This document shows, piece by piece, positions 1 to 5,212 of a DNA stretch of 5,212 nucleotides (position 1 is the stretch's first letter; the number at the start of each line of letters is the position of its first letter). The DNA lies in the NCBI GenBank assembly GCA_025350345.1, contig JANXYA010000339.1:1-5212 (forward strand). The letters run 5' to 3'. A program made the translations under genes and the position numbers. Source of the DNA: Gammaproteobacteria bacterium (lineage in GTDB: Bacteria > Pseudomonadota > Gammaproteobacteria > Steroidobacterales > Steroidobacteraceae). The notes under the pieces were generated by a model. The model ran no database searches. It was not told where the DNA came from and was given only the letters and a program-made list of their open reading frames with translations.

Positions 1-1470
1 CCGGCCGCGCACCGCCGGGTTGCCGTTGACCACGGTTTCGGCCAGGAAGCTCAGGAGGCGCGTGGCGCGATCGCGGCGCGCGGGAGCCACGAACAGTTCC
101 GGCGTCTCGTCGATGAAGCGCGTGGTGTATTCGGCGTGCACGAACTTCGGGTGCGTGATCACCATATCGAGAAAGCGCAGGTTCGTAACGACACCCCGGA
201 TGCGAAACTCCCACAGGGCGCGGTGCATGCGCGCGATCGCCTCCTCCGGTGTCGGGGCCCAGGTCGTGACCTTCACCAGGAGCGAATCGTAGGAACGCGT
301 GATCACCGCCCCGGCGTAGGCGGTGCCGGCATCGAGCCGCACGCCAAAGCCGGCCGGGCTCCGGTAGGCGGTGAGCCGGCCATAGTCGGGCACGAAATTA
401 TTTTCCGGATCCTCGGTGGTCACGCGGCACTGCAGGGCATGCGCACCCAGGCGGATGTCTTCCTGGCGCGGCACGCCGCTCGCGGCCTCGCCGATACGCG
501 CCCCGGCGGCGATGCGGATCTGCGCCTTGACCAGGTCGATCCCGGTGACCATCTCGGTGACGGTGTGCTCGACCTGGATGCGCGGATTGACCTCGATGAA
601 ATAGAACTTGCCGCTGTCGGCGTCCTGCAGGAATTCGACGGTCCCGGCATTGCAATAGCGGGCGGCGTGGCCGATGCGCAGCGCGGCCGCGCACAGCTGC
701 GTGCGCTGCGCCTCGCTCAGGAAAGCGGCGGGCGCGCGCTCGACCACCTTCTGGTTGCGGCGCTGCACCGTGCAATCGCGCTCGTACAAGTGCACCAGGC
801 CGCCGTGGCGGTCGCCCAGGATCTGCACCTCGATGTGCCGCGCACGCCGCACCAGCTTCTCCAGGTAGACCTCATCGTTCCCGAATGCCGCCGCGGCTTC
901 GGCCCGCGCCAGCGGCAGCGCTTCGGCGAGCTGCGCCTCGCTCTCGACGATGCGCATGCCGCGTCCACCGCCGCCCCAGCTGGCCTTGAGCATCACCGGG
1001 AAACCCACGGATGCGGCCAGCTGCACGCACTGGCGCAGGTCCTGTGGCAGGGGCGGGCTCGCCGGCATCACCGGCACGCCGGCGGCGGAGGCGAGATCGC
1101 GCGCACTCAGCTTGTTGCCGAGGGTGCGCATGGTCGCGGGCTCCGGGCCGATGAACACGAGGCCGGCGCGCGCGCAGGCTTCGGCAAAATCGGGGCTCTC
1201 GGACAGGAACCCGTAGCCGGGGTGGATCGCCTCCGCCCGGGCCTGCAGGGCGATTGCGATGATTTCCTCGACATCGAGGTAGGCCTGGAGCGCTCCCTTG
1301 CCCTCCCCGACCAGGTAGGCCTCGTCGGCCTTGGTGCGATGCAGGGAGACGCGGTCTTCCTGCGAGTAGATCGCCACGGTGGCGGCGCCCAGCTCGTTGG
1401 CGGCGCGCATGACGCGAATGGCAATCTCGCCGCGATTGGCGATCAGTATCCGGCGGAACGGCGGGCTCAT
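1..1470 (-). CDS. pyc: Pyruvate carboxylase, N-terminal biotin carboxylase part (cut by the left window edge)
   Basis: Biotin-dependent, ATP-driven carboxylation of pyruvate to oxaloacetate in the cytoplasm, an anaplerotic feed of the TCA cycle. The minus-strand frame is open for 490 codons from ATG 1470-1468 to the edge. Visible: the N-terminal domain starting RRILIANRGEIAIRV (residues 6-20) and HPGYGFLSE (83-91); an ATP-grasp domain with K120, K162, the glycine loop WGGGGRGMR (165-173), E279, E293 and NPRIQVEHTVTE (295-306); and R349. These match the nucleotide, bicarbonate and biotin-site residues of E. coli AccC. The PC-like form NPR..VEHTVTE, the stretch after HPKFVHAEYTTRFI (440-453), and the tail ATRLLSFLAETVVNG (469-483), which runs past the end of a stand-alone biotin carboxylase (about 450 residues) into the PC linker, favour single-chain pyruvate carboxylase (about 1150 residues). 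The carboxyltransferase and biotinyl domains would lie outside the window. It starts 10 bases after the gshA stop with only a weak GAG as ribosome binding site, so translation may be coupled to gshA. The alternative is the subunit of a two-subunit pyruvate or acyl-CoA carboxylase. Confidence 0.9.
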   Translation of the reverse strand, partial: MSPPFRRILIANRGEIAIRVMRAANELGAATVAIYSQEDRVSLHRTKADEAYLVGEGKGALQAYLDVEEIIAIALQARAEAIHPGYGFLSESPDFAEACARAGLVFIGPEPATMRTLGNKLSARDLASAAGVPVMPASPPLPQDLRQCVQLAASVGFPVMLKASWGGGGRGMRIVESEAQLAEALPLARAEAAAAFGNDEVYLEKLVRRARHIEVQILGDRHGGLVHLYERDCTVQRRNQKVVERAPAAFLSEAQRTQLCAAALRIGHAARYCNAGTVEFLQDADSGKFYFIEVNPRIQVEHTVTEMVTGIDLVKAQIRIAAGARIGEAASGVPRQEDIRLGAHALQCRVTTEDPENNFVPDYGRLTAYRSPAGFGVRLDAGTAYAGAVITRSYDSLLVKVTTWAPTPEEAIARMHRALWEFRIRGVVTNLRFLDMVITHPKFVHAEYTTRFIDETPELFVAPARRDRATRLLSFLAETVVNGNPAVRGR

Positions 1471-1480
1471 GGGGCAGCTC

Positions 1481-3076
1481 TCATGCAAATCCCGGGCCCA
1501 GGGCACGCGCCAGGTAGTCCTCGAAGCTGCCGCGATCCGCCGCTTCCAGGCGCTCCTGCTCCAGGAGCGATTCGGCCGCCTCGGCCGAGAAGGTCGCGAG
1601 TGAGAGCGGATCGTGCCCGGCCGGCTCGAGCAAGCGCGCGCGGTGTTGGCCGGAGAGGGTGCGCGTGTATTCGGCGTGACCGACGCCCGCGCCGTGCAGC
1701 TCGCGCAGCACTCGTGCCGAGGGCGTGAGCGCCGCGTCGGCCAGCTTGTCGCGCTGGCGCAGCAGCATGTGGCTGTAGGGCCGCGCCGCCGCACCCGCGT
1801 CCAGGAGCTCGCAGACCCCCGCGAGCTCATCGAGGAGCGATGCCGCCCAGTCCCTGAGCGGTACCGCGCGGCCCGCGCCTTCCAGCTCCAGCCTCGGCTC
1901 GCGCCCGCGCCGTGCCACCAGCAGGTGATTGCGCTCCAGCTGCTCCTGCTCGGAGGCGCCGAGCGGTTCGCTGCCGCGCAGCAGGCACAGCGCCGCGAAG
2001 GCCTCCATAAAGTGCATCTCGTCGGCGCAGATGCCGATCGGCTCGAACACGCACAGGTCCAGCGCGCGAAATTCCACGTACTCAACGCCCGCGCGGGCGA
2101 GCGCACGTCCAGTGCTCTCGAGCGTGCGCGGCGCCCGCTTCGGCCGGATGTTGCTGTAGTACTCGTTCTCGATCTGCAGGATGTTGGCGTTGAGCTGCCG
2201 GTACTCGCCGGCCACGCGGACGCCCAGTGCCGCGAAGGGCGGATGCACGGTGTGTGTCGCGCTGCTGATATCGCGCAGATACTCACTGAGCGCGTTGACC
2301 GAGACGCCGACCGCCGCCTGGTTGCGATTGCGGTAACCCAGGTCGCTCATGCGGAGCGACGTCGCGTGCGGCAGGTGCAGCGTCGCGGGCCCCAGCGGCC
2401 GCAACTCCGCATCGCTCCGCCCCTGCATGAAGCTCGCGCACATCGCCGGGGAGACGCCGAACAGGTAGAGCGCCAGCCAGCCGTGGCGCCGGTAGTTGCG
2501 CAGCAGGTCGAAATAGCGCGCCGAGATGAAATCGGTGTCCGCCTGCCGCGCCTCCAGCAGCTCCGCCCACAGTGGCCAGAACCTTTCGGGAAAGGAATAG
2601 TTGTAGTGCGCGCCGGCGATCGCCTGCATCATCGCGCCATAGCGGGTCCGGAGTCCCCGCCGGTACACTTCCTTGAACTGCCCGCGGTGCGAACGCCCAT
2701 AGCGCGCGATCGGCACCTCGTCATCCCCGGCGATTTCCCCGGGCATCGAGGCCGCCCACAACAGCTCCTCGCCCAGGAAGCGGGCGACGAAGTGGTGCAG
2801 GTCGCCGAGGTATTTCACCAGCGAGGCATTGTCCGTGAACGTCGGGGAGACCAGCTCGAGCAGCGCCTCGGAGAAATCCGTGGTGATGTGCGGGTTGCAC
2901 AGCGCCGAGCCCAGCGCGCGCGGATGGGGGCCCGCCGAGATGCGCCCCGCGGGCGTGACGCGCAGCCCCTCGCGCTCCAGGCCGCGGCGGCCACCGGCCA
3001 GCGCGCCGCGCTCGCGGCTGTTGACCAGCGCGGCGAGGCGTCGCTCAAAGACGCGGTCTACTGCCGCACGCGCCAT
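1481..3076 (-). CDS. gshA: Glutamate-cysteine ligase (gamma-glutamylcysteine synthetase), GshA type 1
   Basis: Catalyses the ATP-dependent joining of L-glutamate (gamma-carboxyl) to L-cysteine, the first and usually rate-limiting step of glutathione synthesis, in the cytoplasm. The protein is 531 residues, close to the 518 of E. coli GshA. Family blocks appear in order: GLEREGLRV (32-40), with the glutamates of the metal/ATP site; NPHITTDFSEALLELVSP (61-78); RYGAMMQAIAGAHYNYSFP (145-163); RNYRRHGWLALYLFGVSP (193-210); ATSLRMSDLGYRNRNQ (238-253); QLNANILQIENEYYSNIRPK (294-313); and VEYVEFRALDLCVFEPIGI (331-349). All correspond to recognisable E. coli segments, so the enzyme looks intact. ATG 3076-3074 is chosen because AAGGAG lies 8 bases upstream and the N-terminal length suits the family. 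gshB is not in the window. The gene is the first of a minus-strand pair with pyc and is transcribed away from the thiolase group. The C-terminal 100 residues are the least conserved part, as is usual for this family. Confidence 0.96.
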   Translation of the reverse strand: MARAAVDRVFERRLAALVNSRERGALAGGRRGLEREGLRVTPAGRISAGPHPRALGSALCNPHITTDFSEALLELVSPTFTDNASLVKYLGDLHHFVARFLGEELLWAASMPGEIAGDDEVPIARYGRSHRGQFKEVYRRGLRTRYGAMMQAIAGAHYNYSFPERFWPLWAELLEARQADTDFISARYFDLLRNYRRHGWLALYLFGVSPAMCASFMQGRSDAELRPLGPATLHLPHATSLRMSDLGYRNRNQAAVGVSVNALSEYLRDISSATHTVHPPFAALGVRVAGEYRQLNANILQIENEYYSNIRPKRAPRTLESTGRALARAGVEYVEFRALDLCVFEPIGICADEMHFMEAFAALCLLRGSEPLGASEQEQLERNHLLVARRGREPRLELEGAGRAVPLRDWAASLLDELAGVCELLDAGAAARPYSHMLLRQRDKLADAALTPSARVLRELHGAGVGHAEYTRTLSGQHRARLLEPAGHDPLSLATFSAEAAESLLEQERLEAADRGSFEDYLARALGPGFA

Positions 3077-3084
3077 CCCCTTGA

Positions 3085-3090
3085 CTCCTT
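3085..3090 (-). promoter_or_regulatory. Ribosome binding site of gshA
   Basis: On the minus strand this reads AAGGAG, a six-base match to the anti-Shine-Dalgarno complement, with an 8-base spacer to ATG 3076-3074. It fixes the gshA start and makes gshA the well-initiated first gene of the minus-strand pair, in contrast to the weak site before pyc. Confidence 0.85.
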
Positions 3091-3132
3091 AAGCTTCATG
3101 GCAGCCCATTCACTCGCCCACAGCTCCGACCC

Positions 3133-3158
3133 GCCGGGCGTAAGGCATCTTGCCCGGC
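3133..3158. repeat. Inverted repeat with hairpin potential
   Basis: GCCGGGC (3133-3139) pairs perfectly with GCCCGGC (3152-3158). Inside it AAG (3142-3144) can pair with CTT (3149-3151), closing a GCAT tetraloop and leaving only GT bulged. That gives up to 10 base pairs. No T-run follows on either strand, so it is not a standard intrinsic terminator. It lies 57 bases upstream of the gshA start and could sit in the gshA leader or be a protein-binding dyad. A chance origin in GC-rich DNA remains possible. Confidence 0.5.
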
Positions 3159-3183
3159 AGCGCATCGCTTCGGCAATCCGCCG

Positions 3184-3199
3184 CCTCAAGGCCTTCAGG
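3184..3199. repeat. Near-perfect 16-base palindrome, possible operator
   Basis: The sequence CCTCAAGGCCTTCAGG is its own reverse complement except for one mismatched pair (C3187 against C3196). The core AAGGCCTT (3188-3195) is perfect. A symmetric site of this size near the middle of a divergent intergenic region fits binding by a dimeric regulator, but I recognise no specific consensus, and no regulator gene is in the window. Confidence 0.4.
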
Positions 3200-3208
3200 G
3201 ACCGGAGC

Positions 3209-3238
3209 GGCCCGAGAGGCTTGGGAGGCCAGCGGGCC
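3209..3238. repeat. Inverted repeat with interrupted stem
   Basis: GGCCCG (3209-3214) pairs with CGGGCC (3233-3238). Inside, GGC (3218-3220) can pair with GCC (3228-3230) across a 7-base loop, giving a 9-pair stem with an internal loop of 3 and 2 bases. No T-run follows. It may be a regulatory dyad or a chance fold of GC-rich DNA. Confidence 0.35.
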
Positions 3239-3283
3239 CCGTGCAGAACCGGCCGCAAGCTGGCATCCTACGCGACCTGCACC

Positions 3284-3300
3284 GCGCCCGGCGCGGGCGC
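3284..3300 (+). repeat. Perfect GC hairpin in the leader of the thiolase gene
   Basis: GCGCCCG (3284-3290) pairs perfectly with CGGGCGC (3294-3300) across a GCG loop, giving seven consecutive G-C pairs. It ends 9 bases before the AGGAGG of the thiolase gene, so in a transcript it would stand just 5' of the ribosome binding site. There is no U-run after it, so a terminator is unlikely. It could shape leader stability or ribosome access, and would form only if transcription starts upstream of 3284. Confidence 0.5.
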
Positions 3301-3309
3301 ACTCTCGGC

Positions 3310-3315
3310 AGGAGG
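3310..3315 (+). promoter_or_regulatory. Ribosome binding site deciding the thiolase start
   Basis: AGGAGG is a perfect Shine-Dalgarno core, 5 bases before ATG 3321-3323. It is the main reason to start the thiolase at 3321. The same frame stays open to a TTG at 3150, but the extra 57 codons show no thiolase similarity and would run through the intergenic dyads. Confidence 0.9.
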
Positions 3316-3320
3316 CCACC

Positions 3321-4613
3321 ATGCTCATCGGTACTGCTCCCCGGCGTGTCGCCATCGTCGGCGGCATCCGCATCCCCTTCGCGCGCTCCCACGGTGCCTA
3401 TGCGGGCCAGAGCAACCAGGACCTGCTCACCGGCGCACTGCGCGGCCTGGTCGAGCGTTACCGCCTGCGCGGGGAGCGCCTGGGCGATGTGATCGGCGGC
3501 GCGGTCATCAAGCATTCCAGGGATTTCAACCTGGTGCGCGAATCGCTGATGTCCACCGAGCTCGATCCGCAGACTCCGGGGCTGGACATCCAGCGCGCCT
3601 GCGGGACCGGCCTCGAAGCCGCGATCCTCATCGCCAACAAGATCGCCCTGGGACAGATCGATGCGGGCATCGGGTGCGGTGTCGACACGGTCAGCGATCC
3701 GCCGGTCGTGTTTGCGGATTCGTACCGGAAGATCCTGCTCAAGAGTTTCCGGGGCCGCAGCTTCGGTGCGCGCCTCGCGCCCTGGTTCGGGCTGCGGCCG
3801 CGCGACCTCAAGCCGGTCCTGCCGGGTGTCATCGAGCCGCGCACCGGATTGTCGATGGGGCAGGCCTGCGAGCTGATGGTCAGCACCTGGAATATTTCCC
3901 GCGCCGCACAGGACCGTTCGGCCTGCGAGAGCCACCTGAAGGCGGCGGCGGCCTGGAAGGAAGGCTTCTACGCCGACCTGGTCGTGCCGCACAACGGCCT
4001 GCAGCGCGACAACAACGTGCGGCCGGATACGACGGTGGAAAAACTCGCAACGCTCCGTCCGGTGTTTCGCACCGACGGCAAGGGGACGATGACCGCCGGC
4101 AACAGCACGCCGCTGACCGACGGGGCAGCCGCCGTGCTGCTCGCGTCCGAAGAGTGGGCACGCGCGCGATCCTTGCCGGTCCTGGCGTACCTGCGGGCCG
4201 GCAAGACCTGGGCCGTCGACTTTGCCTCCGGTCACGAGGGACTGCTGATGGCGCCGGCCTACGCGGCCTCGGCCATGCTCAGCGACACGCAGCTCGCGCT
4301 CCAGGATTTCGACTATTACGAACTGCACGAGGCCTTCGCCGCGCAGATGCTGTGCACGCTGAAGGCCTGGGAATCCCCCGAGTTCTGCCGCGAACGGCTC
4401 GGGCGCAGCGCGGCGCTGGGCAGCGTTGATCCGGCCAAGATCAACGTGAAGGGCGGGAGCGTGGCGCTCGGCCATCCCTTTGCCGCCACCGGCGGGCGGA
4501 TCCTTGCCGCACTCGCCAAGCTCCTCGCCAACGATGCGCGGGCCAGCCGGGGGCTGATCTCGGTGTGCACGGCCGGCGGCATGGGCGTCACTGCCATTGT
4601 CGAGCGCGACTGA
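3321..4613 (+). CDS. Acetyl-CoA acetyltransferase / 3-ketoacyl-CoA thiolase, FadI-like
   Basis: Thiolase of 430 residues, expected to transfer an acyl group between a 3-ketoacyl-CoA and CoA, either degrading (beta-oxidation) or condensing two acetyl-CoA. The active site is complete: nucleophile C94 in QRACGTGLEA, H336 in HEAFAAQ, H385 in GHPFAATG, and the second catalytic cysteine C416 in CTAGGMG. NSTPLTDGAAAV (261-272) is the usual thiolase core. The N-terminal strand RRVAIVGGIRIPFAR (8-22), the LRPRDLKPVLPGVIEPRTGL stretch (158-177) and the C-terminal third resemble E. coli FadI (about 436 residues) more than AtoB or FadA. Residues 134-168 form an extended basic and hydrophobic loop where FadI and mitochondrial HADHB also have a long insertion. 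The start at 3321 is set by AGGAGG. No fadJ-like partner is visible upstream; the stop overlaps the ATG of the Rid-family gene, so this heads an operon. The substrate chain length and direction cannot be told from sequence. Confidence 0.92.
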   Translation: MLIGTAPRRVAIVGGIRIPFARSHGAYAGQSNQDLLTGALRGLVERYRLRGERLGDVIGGAVIKHSRDFNLVRESLMSTELDPQTPGLDIQRACGTGLEAAILIANKIALGQIDAGIGCGVDTVSDPPVVFADSYRKILLKSFRGRSFGARLAPWFGLRPRDLKPVLPGVIEPRTGLSMGQACELMVSTWNISRAAQDRSACESHLKAAAAWKEGFYADLVVPHNGLQRDNNVRPDTTVEKLATLRPVFRTDGKGTMTAGNSTPLTDGAAAVLLASEEWARARSLPVLAYLRAGKTWAVDFASGHEGLLMAPAYAASAMLSDTQLALQDFDYYELHEAFAAQMLCTLKAWESPEFCRERLGRSAALGSVDPAKINVKGGSVALGHPFAATGGRILAALAKLLANDARASRGLISVCTAGGMGVTAIVERD

Positions 4614-5002
4614 TGCCGCGACAGAATTTTTCCTCGGGCGCGGCCTGGGAGCCGATCGTCGGCTACTCGCGCGCGGTGCGCGTGGGTGACTACGTGCATG
4701 TCTCCGGCACCACGGCCACCGGGGCGGACGGCCGGATCGTCGGCTGCAATGACGCCGGGGCGCAGACCGAGCAGACGCTGCGCAACATCGGCGCGGCGCT
4801 GGAGCGCGCCGGTGCCACGCTGGCGCAAGTGGTGCGCACCCGCATTTACGTGGTCAACATTGCCGACTGGGAAGTGATCGGCCGGGCGCACGGCACGGTA
4901 TTCGGTGCGATCCGGCCGGCCACCAGCATGGTGGAAGTCAGCCGGCTGATTGCGCCGGAAATGCTGGTCGAGATCGAGGCCGACGCCTGGCTCGGCAACT
5001 AG
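4613..5002 (+). CDS. RidA/YjgF/UK114 family protein lacking the canonical active-site arginine
   Basis: A 129-residue Rid-domain protein, the normal family length, which would form a cytoplasmic trimer. Family features: the VGDYVHVSGTTA strand region (24-35), QTEQTLRNIGAALERAGATL (51-70), VVRTRIYVVNIADWE (73-87), and the C-terminal block RPATSMVEVSRLIAPEMLVE (101-120) followed by IEADAW. In E. coli RidA the matching block is PARSCVEVARLP, where the arginine (R105) binds the carboxylate of 2-iminoacids such as 2-aminoacrylate. Here that position is threonine (T104), so 2-iminoacid deaminase activity is doubtful and the protein likely belongs to one of the Rid subgroups of unknown role. ATG 4613-4615 shares its A with the thiolase stop TGA (4611-4613), which indicates translational coupling. 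An in-frame extension upstream to 4565 lies inside the thiolase and is not needed. The dienelactone hydrolase follows after 11 bases. A role in the same catabolic pathway is inferred from this context. Confidence 0.92.
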   Translation: MPRQNFSSGAAWEPIVGYSRAVRVGDYVHVSGTTATGADGRIVGCNDAGAQTEQTLRNIGAALERAGATLAQVVRTRIYVVNIADWEVIGRAHGTVFGAIRPATSMVEVSRLIAPEMLVEIEADAWLGN

Positions 5003-5013
5003 CGGGGCTGCCC

Positions 5014-5212
5014 ATGTCCACCGGTCGCTGGGAAACACTCATGGCGCGCGACGGGCATGAATTCTCGGCCTACCTGGCGCGCACCGCCGGCACGCCCCGC
5101 GCTGCGGTGGTGGTGTTGCAGGAGATCTTCGGCGTCAACGCCCACATCCGCTCCGTGGTCGAGCGGTATGCGGCGGCCGGATTTCTCGCGATCGCGCCGG
5201 CGCTGTTTGACC
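5014..5212 (+). CDS. Dienelactone hydrolase family protein, N-terminal fragment (cut by the right window edge)
   Basis: Only the first 66 codons are present. The segment AAVVVLQEIFGVNAHIRSVV (30-49), followed by RYAAAGFLAIAPALFD (51-66), is the N-terminal signature of the dienelactone hydrolase branch of alpha/beta hydrolases. The glutamate of QEIFG (E37) matches Glu36 of Pseudomonas ClcD, which interacts with the catalytic cysteine. The nucleophile, aspartate and histidine lie beyond the window, so activity cannot be judged. Many family members are not true dienelactone hydrolases but esterases or hydrolases of unknown substrate. No signal peptide is visible, so it is probably cytoplasmic. 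ATG 5014 lies 11 bases after the Rid stop and is preceded by a weak GGGG. An in-frame ATG at 5041 is an alternative start. It is the third gene of the thiolase operon. Confidence 0.87.
   Translation, partial: MSTGRWETLMARDGHEFSAYLARTAGTPRAAVVVLQEIFGVNAHIRSVVERYAAAGFLAIAPALFD

Larger units (their letters stand above)
3077..3320. other. Divergent intergenic region between gshA and the thiolase operon
   Basis: These 244 bases separate two head-to-head transcription units, so promoters for both should lie here or inside the flanking 5' ends. By eye I see no pair of -35/-10 boxes good enough to call on either strand. The best plus-strand candidate is TTGGGA at 3221 followed 17 bases later by CAGAAC, which is poor. 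The best minus-strand candidate is TTGCCG (3178-3173) with CAAGAT 18 bases later, also poor. The region is rich in dyads: 3133-3158, 3184-3199, 3209-3238 and 3284-3300 are listed separately. A weaker pair, GTGCAG (3241-3246) and CTGCAC (3277-3282), is also present. No convincing small gene was found. A plus-strand frame is open upstream of 3321, but it looks like non-coding read-through. Confidence 0.75.

Noticed and set aside
1..1470. Stand-alone biotin carboxylase (AccC) of acetyl-CoA carboxylase
   Set aside because: The frame stays open and homologous beyond the usual AccC end into a pyruvate-carboxylase-like linker, and no accB lies beside it. A two-subunit carboxylase remains a lesser possibility, noted in the feature entry.
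136..1728. A 530-codon plus-strand open frame antisense to pyc
   Set aside because: The complementary strand encodes a clear biotin carboxylase over the same bases with all its motifs. The plus-strand product has biased composition and no family features, so it is a GC-rich shadow frame.
3133..3158. Intrinsic terminator at the first intergenic hairpin
   Set aside because: No T-run follows on either strand, and it lies upstream of both genes rather than at the end of one.
3150..3320. N-terminal extension of the thiolase to a TTG at 3150
   Set aside because: The extra 57 residues do not resemble a thiolase N-terminus and cross several dyads. ATG 3321 has a perfect AGGAGG at 5 bases and gives the usual family length.
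1613..4429. A 938-codon plus-strand open frame antisense to gshA that runs on into the thiolase region in another frame
   Set aside because: Its product is arginine-, alanine- and glutamine-rich low-complexity sequence with no recognisable domain. It overlaps two well-supported genes. In GC-rich DNA, stop codons are rare in the frames shadowing real genes, which explains its length.
3195..4475. A 426-codon minus-strand open frame antisense to the thiolase
   Set aside because: It overlaps the thiolase with its four catalytic residues. Its product has no recognisable domain, and the frame has no Shine-Dalgarno at its start.
4316..5038. A 240-codon minus-strand open frame opposite the 3' end of the thiolase, the Rid gene and the start of the hydrolase
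   Set aside because: It covers the junctions of three well-supported plus-strand genes, has no family features, and is best read as a shadow frame.

Overview
The window comes from a GC-rich bacterial chromosome, most likely a gammaproteobacterium or a close relative. The evidence is a gammaproteobacterial-type glutamate-cysteine ligase (GshA, about the length of the E. coli enzyme), dense coding with third positions rich in G/C, and clear Shine-Dalgarno sequences. Genus cannot be read from this window. There is no sign of a phage, insertion sequence, CRISPR array, tRNA or rRNA.

Layout: two gene groups are transcribed divergently from a 244-base intergenic region (3077-3320). To the left, on the minus strand, lie gshA (3076-1481) and, 10 bases after its stop, the start of a pyruvate carboxylase gene (1470 to beyond position 1). 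Only its N-terminal 490 residues, the biotin carboxylase part, are visible. To the right, on the plus strand, lie a FadI-like acetyl-CoA acetyltransferase/3-ketoacyl-CoA thiolase (3321-4613), a Rid-family protein whose start overlaps the thiolase stop (4613-5002), and the first 66 codons of a dienelactone hydrolase family protein (5014 to beyond 5212).

How they may work together: the left pair joins the first step of glutathione synthesis with anaplerotic carboxylation of pyruvate to oxaloacetate. There is no obvious biochemical link beyond shared transcription. The right group looks like an acyl-CoA or carboxylic-acid catabolic operon: a thiolase to cleave 3-ketoacyl-CoA, a small Rid protein lacking the arginine of canonical imine deaminases, and an alpha/beta hydrolase. 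The substrate cannot be deduced, and the operon continues past the right edge. The intergenic region holds four inverted repeats and two strong ribosome binding sites but no convincing sigma-70 promoter by eye. Overall this is mostly ordinary housekeeping and catabolic sequence; no evidence of a wholly new system was found.
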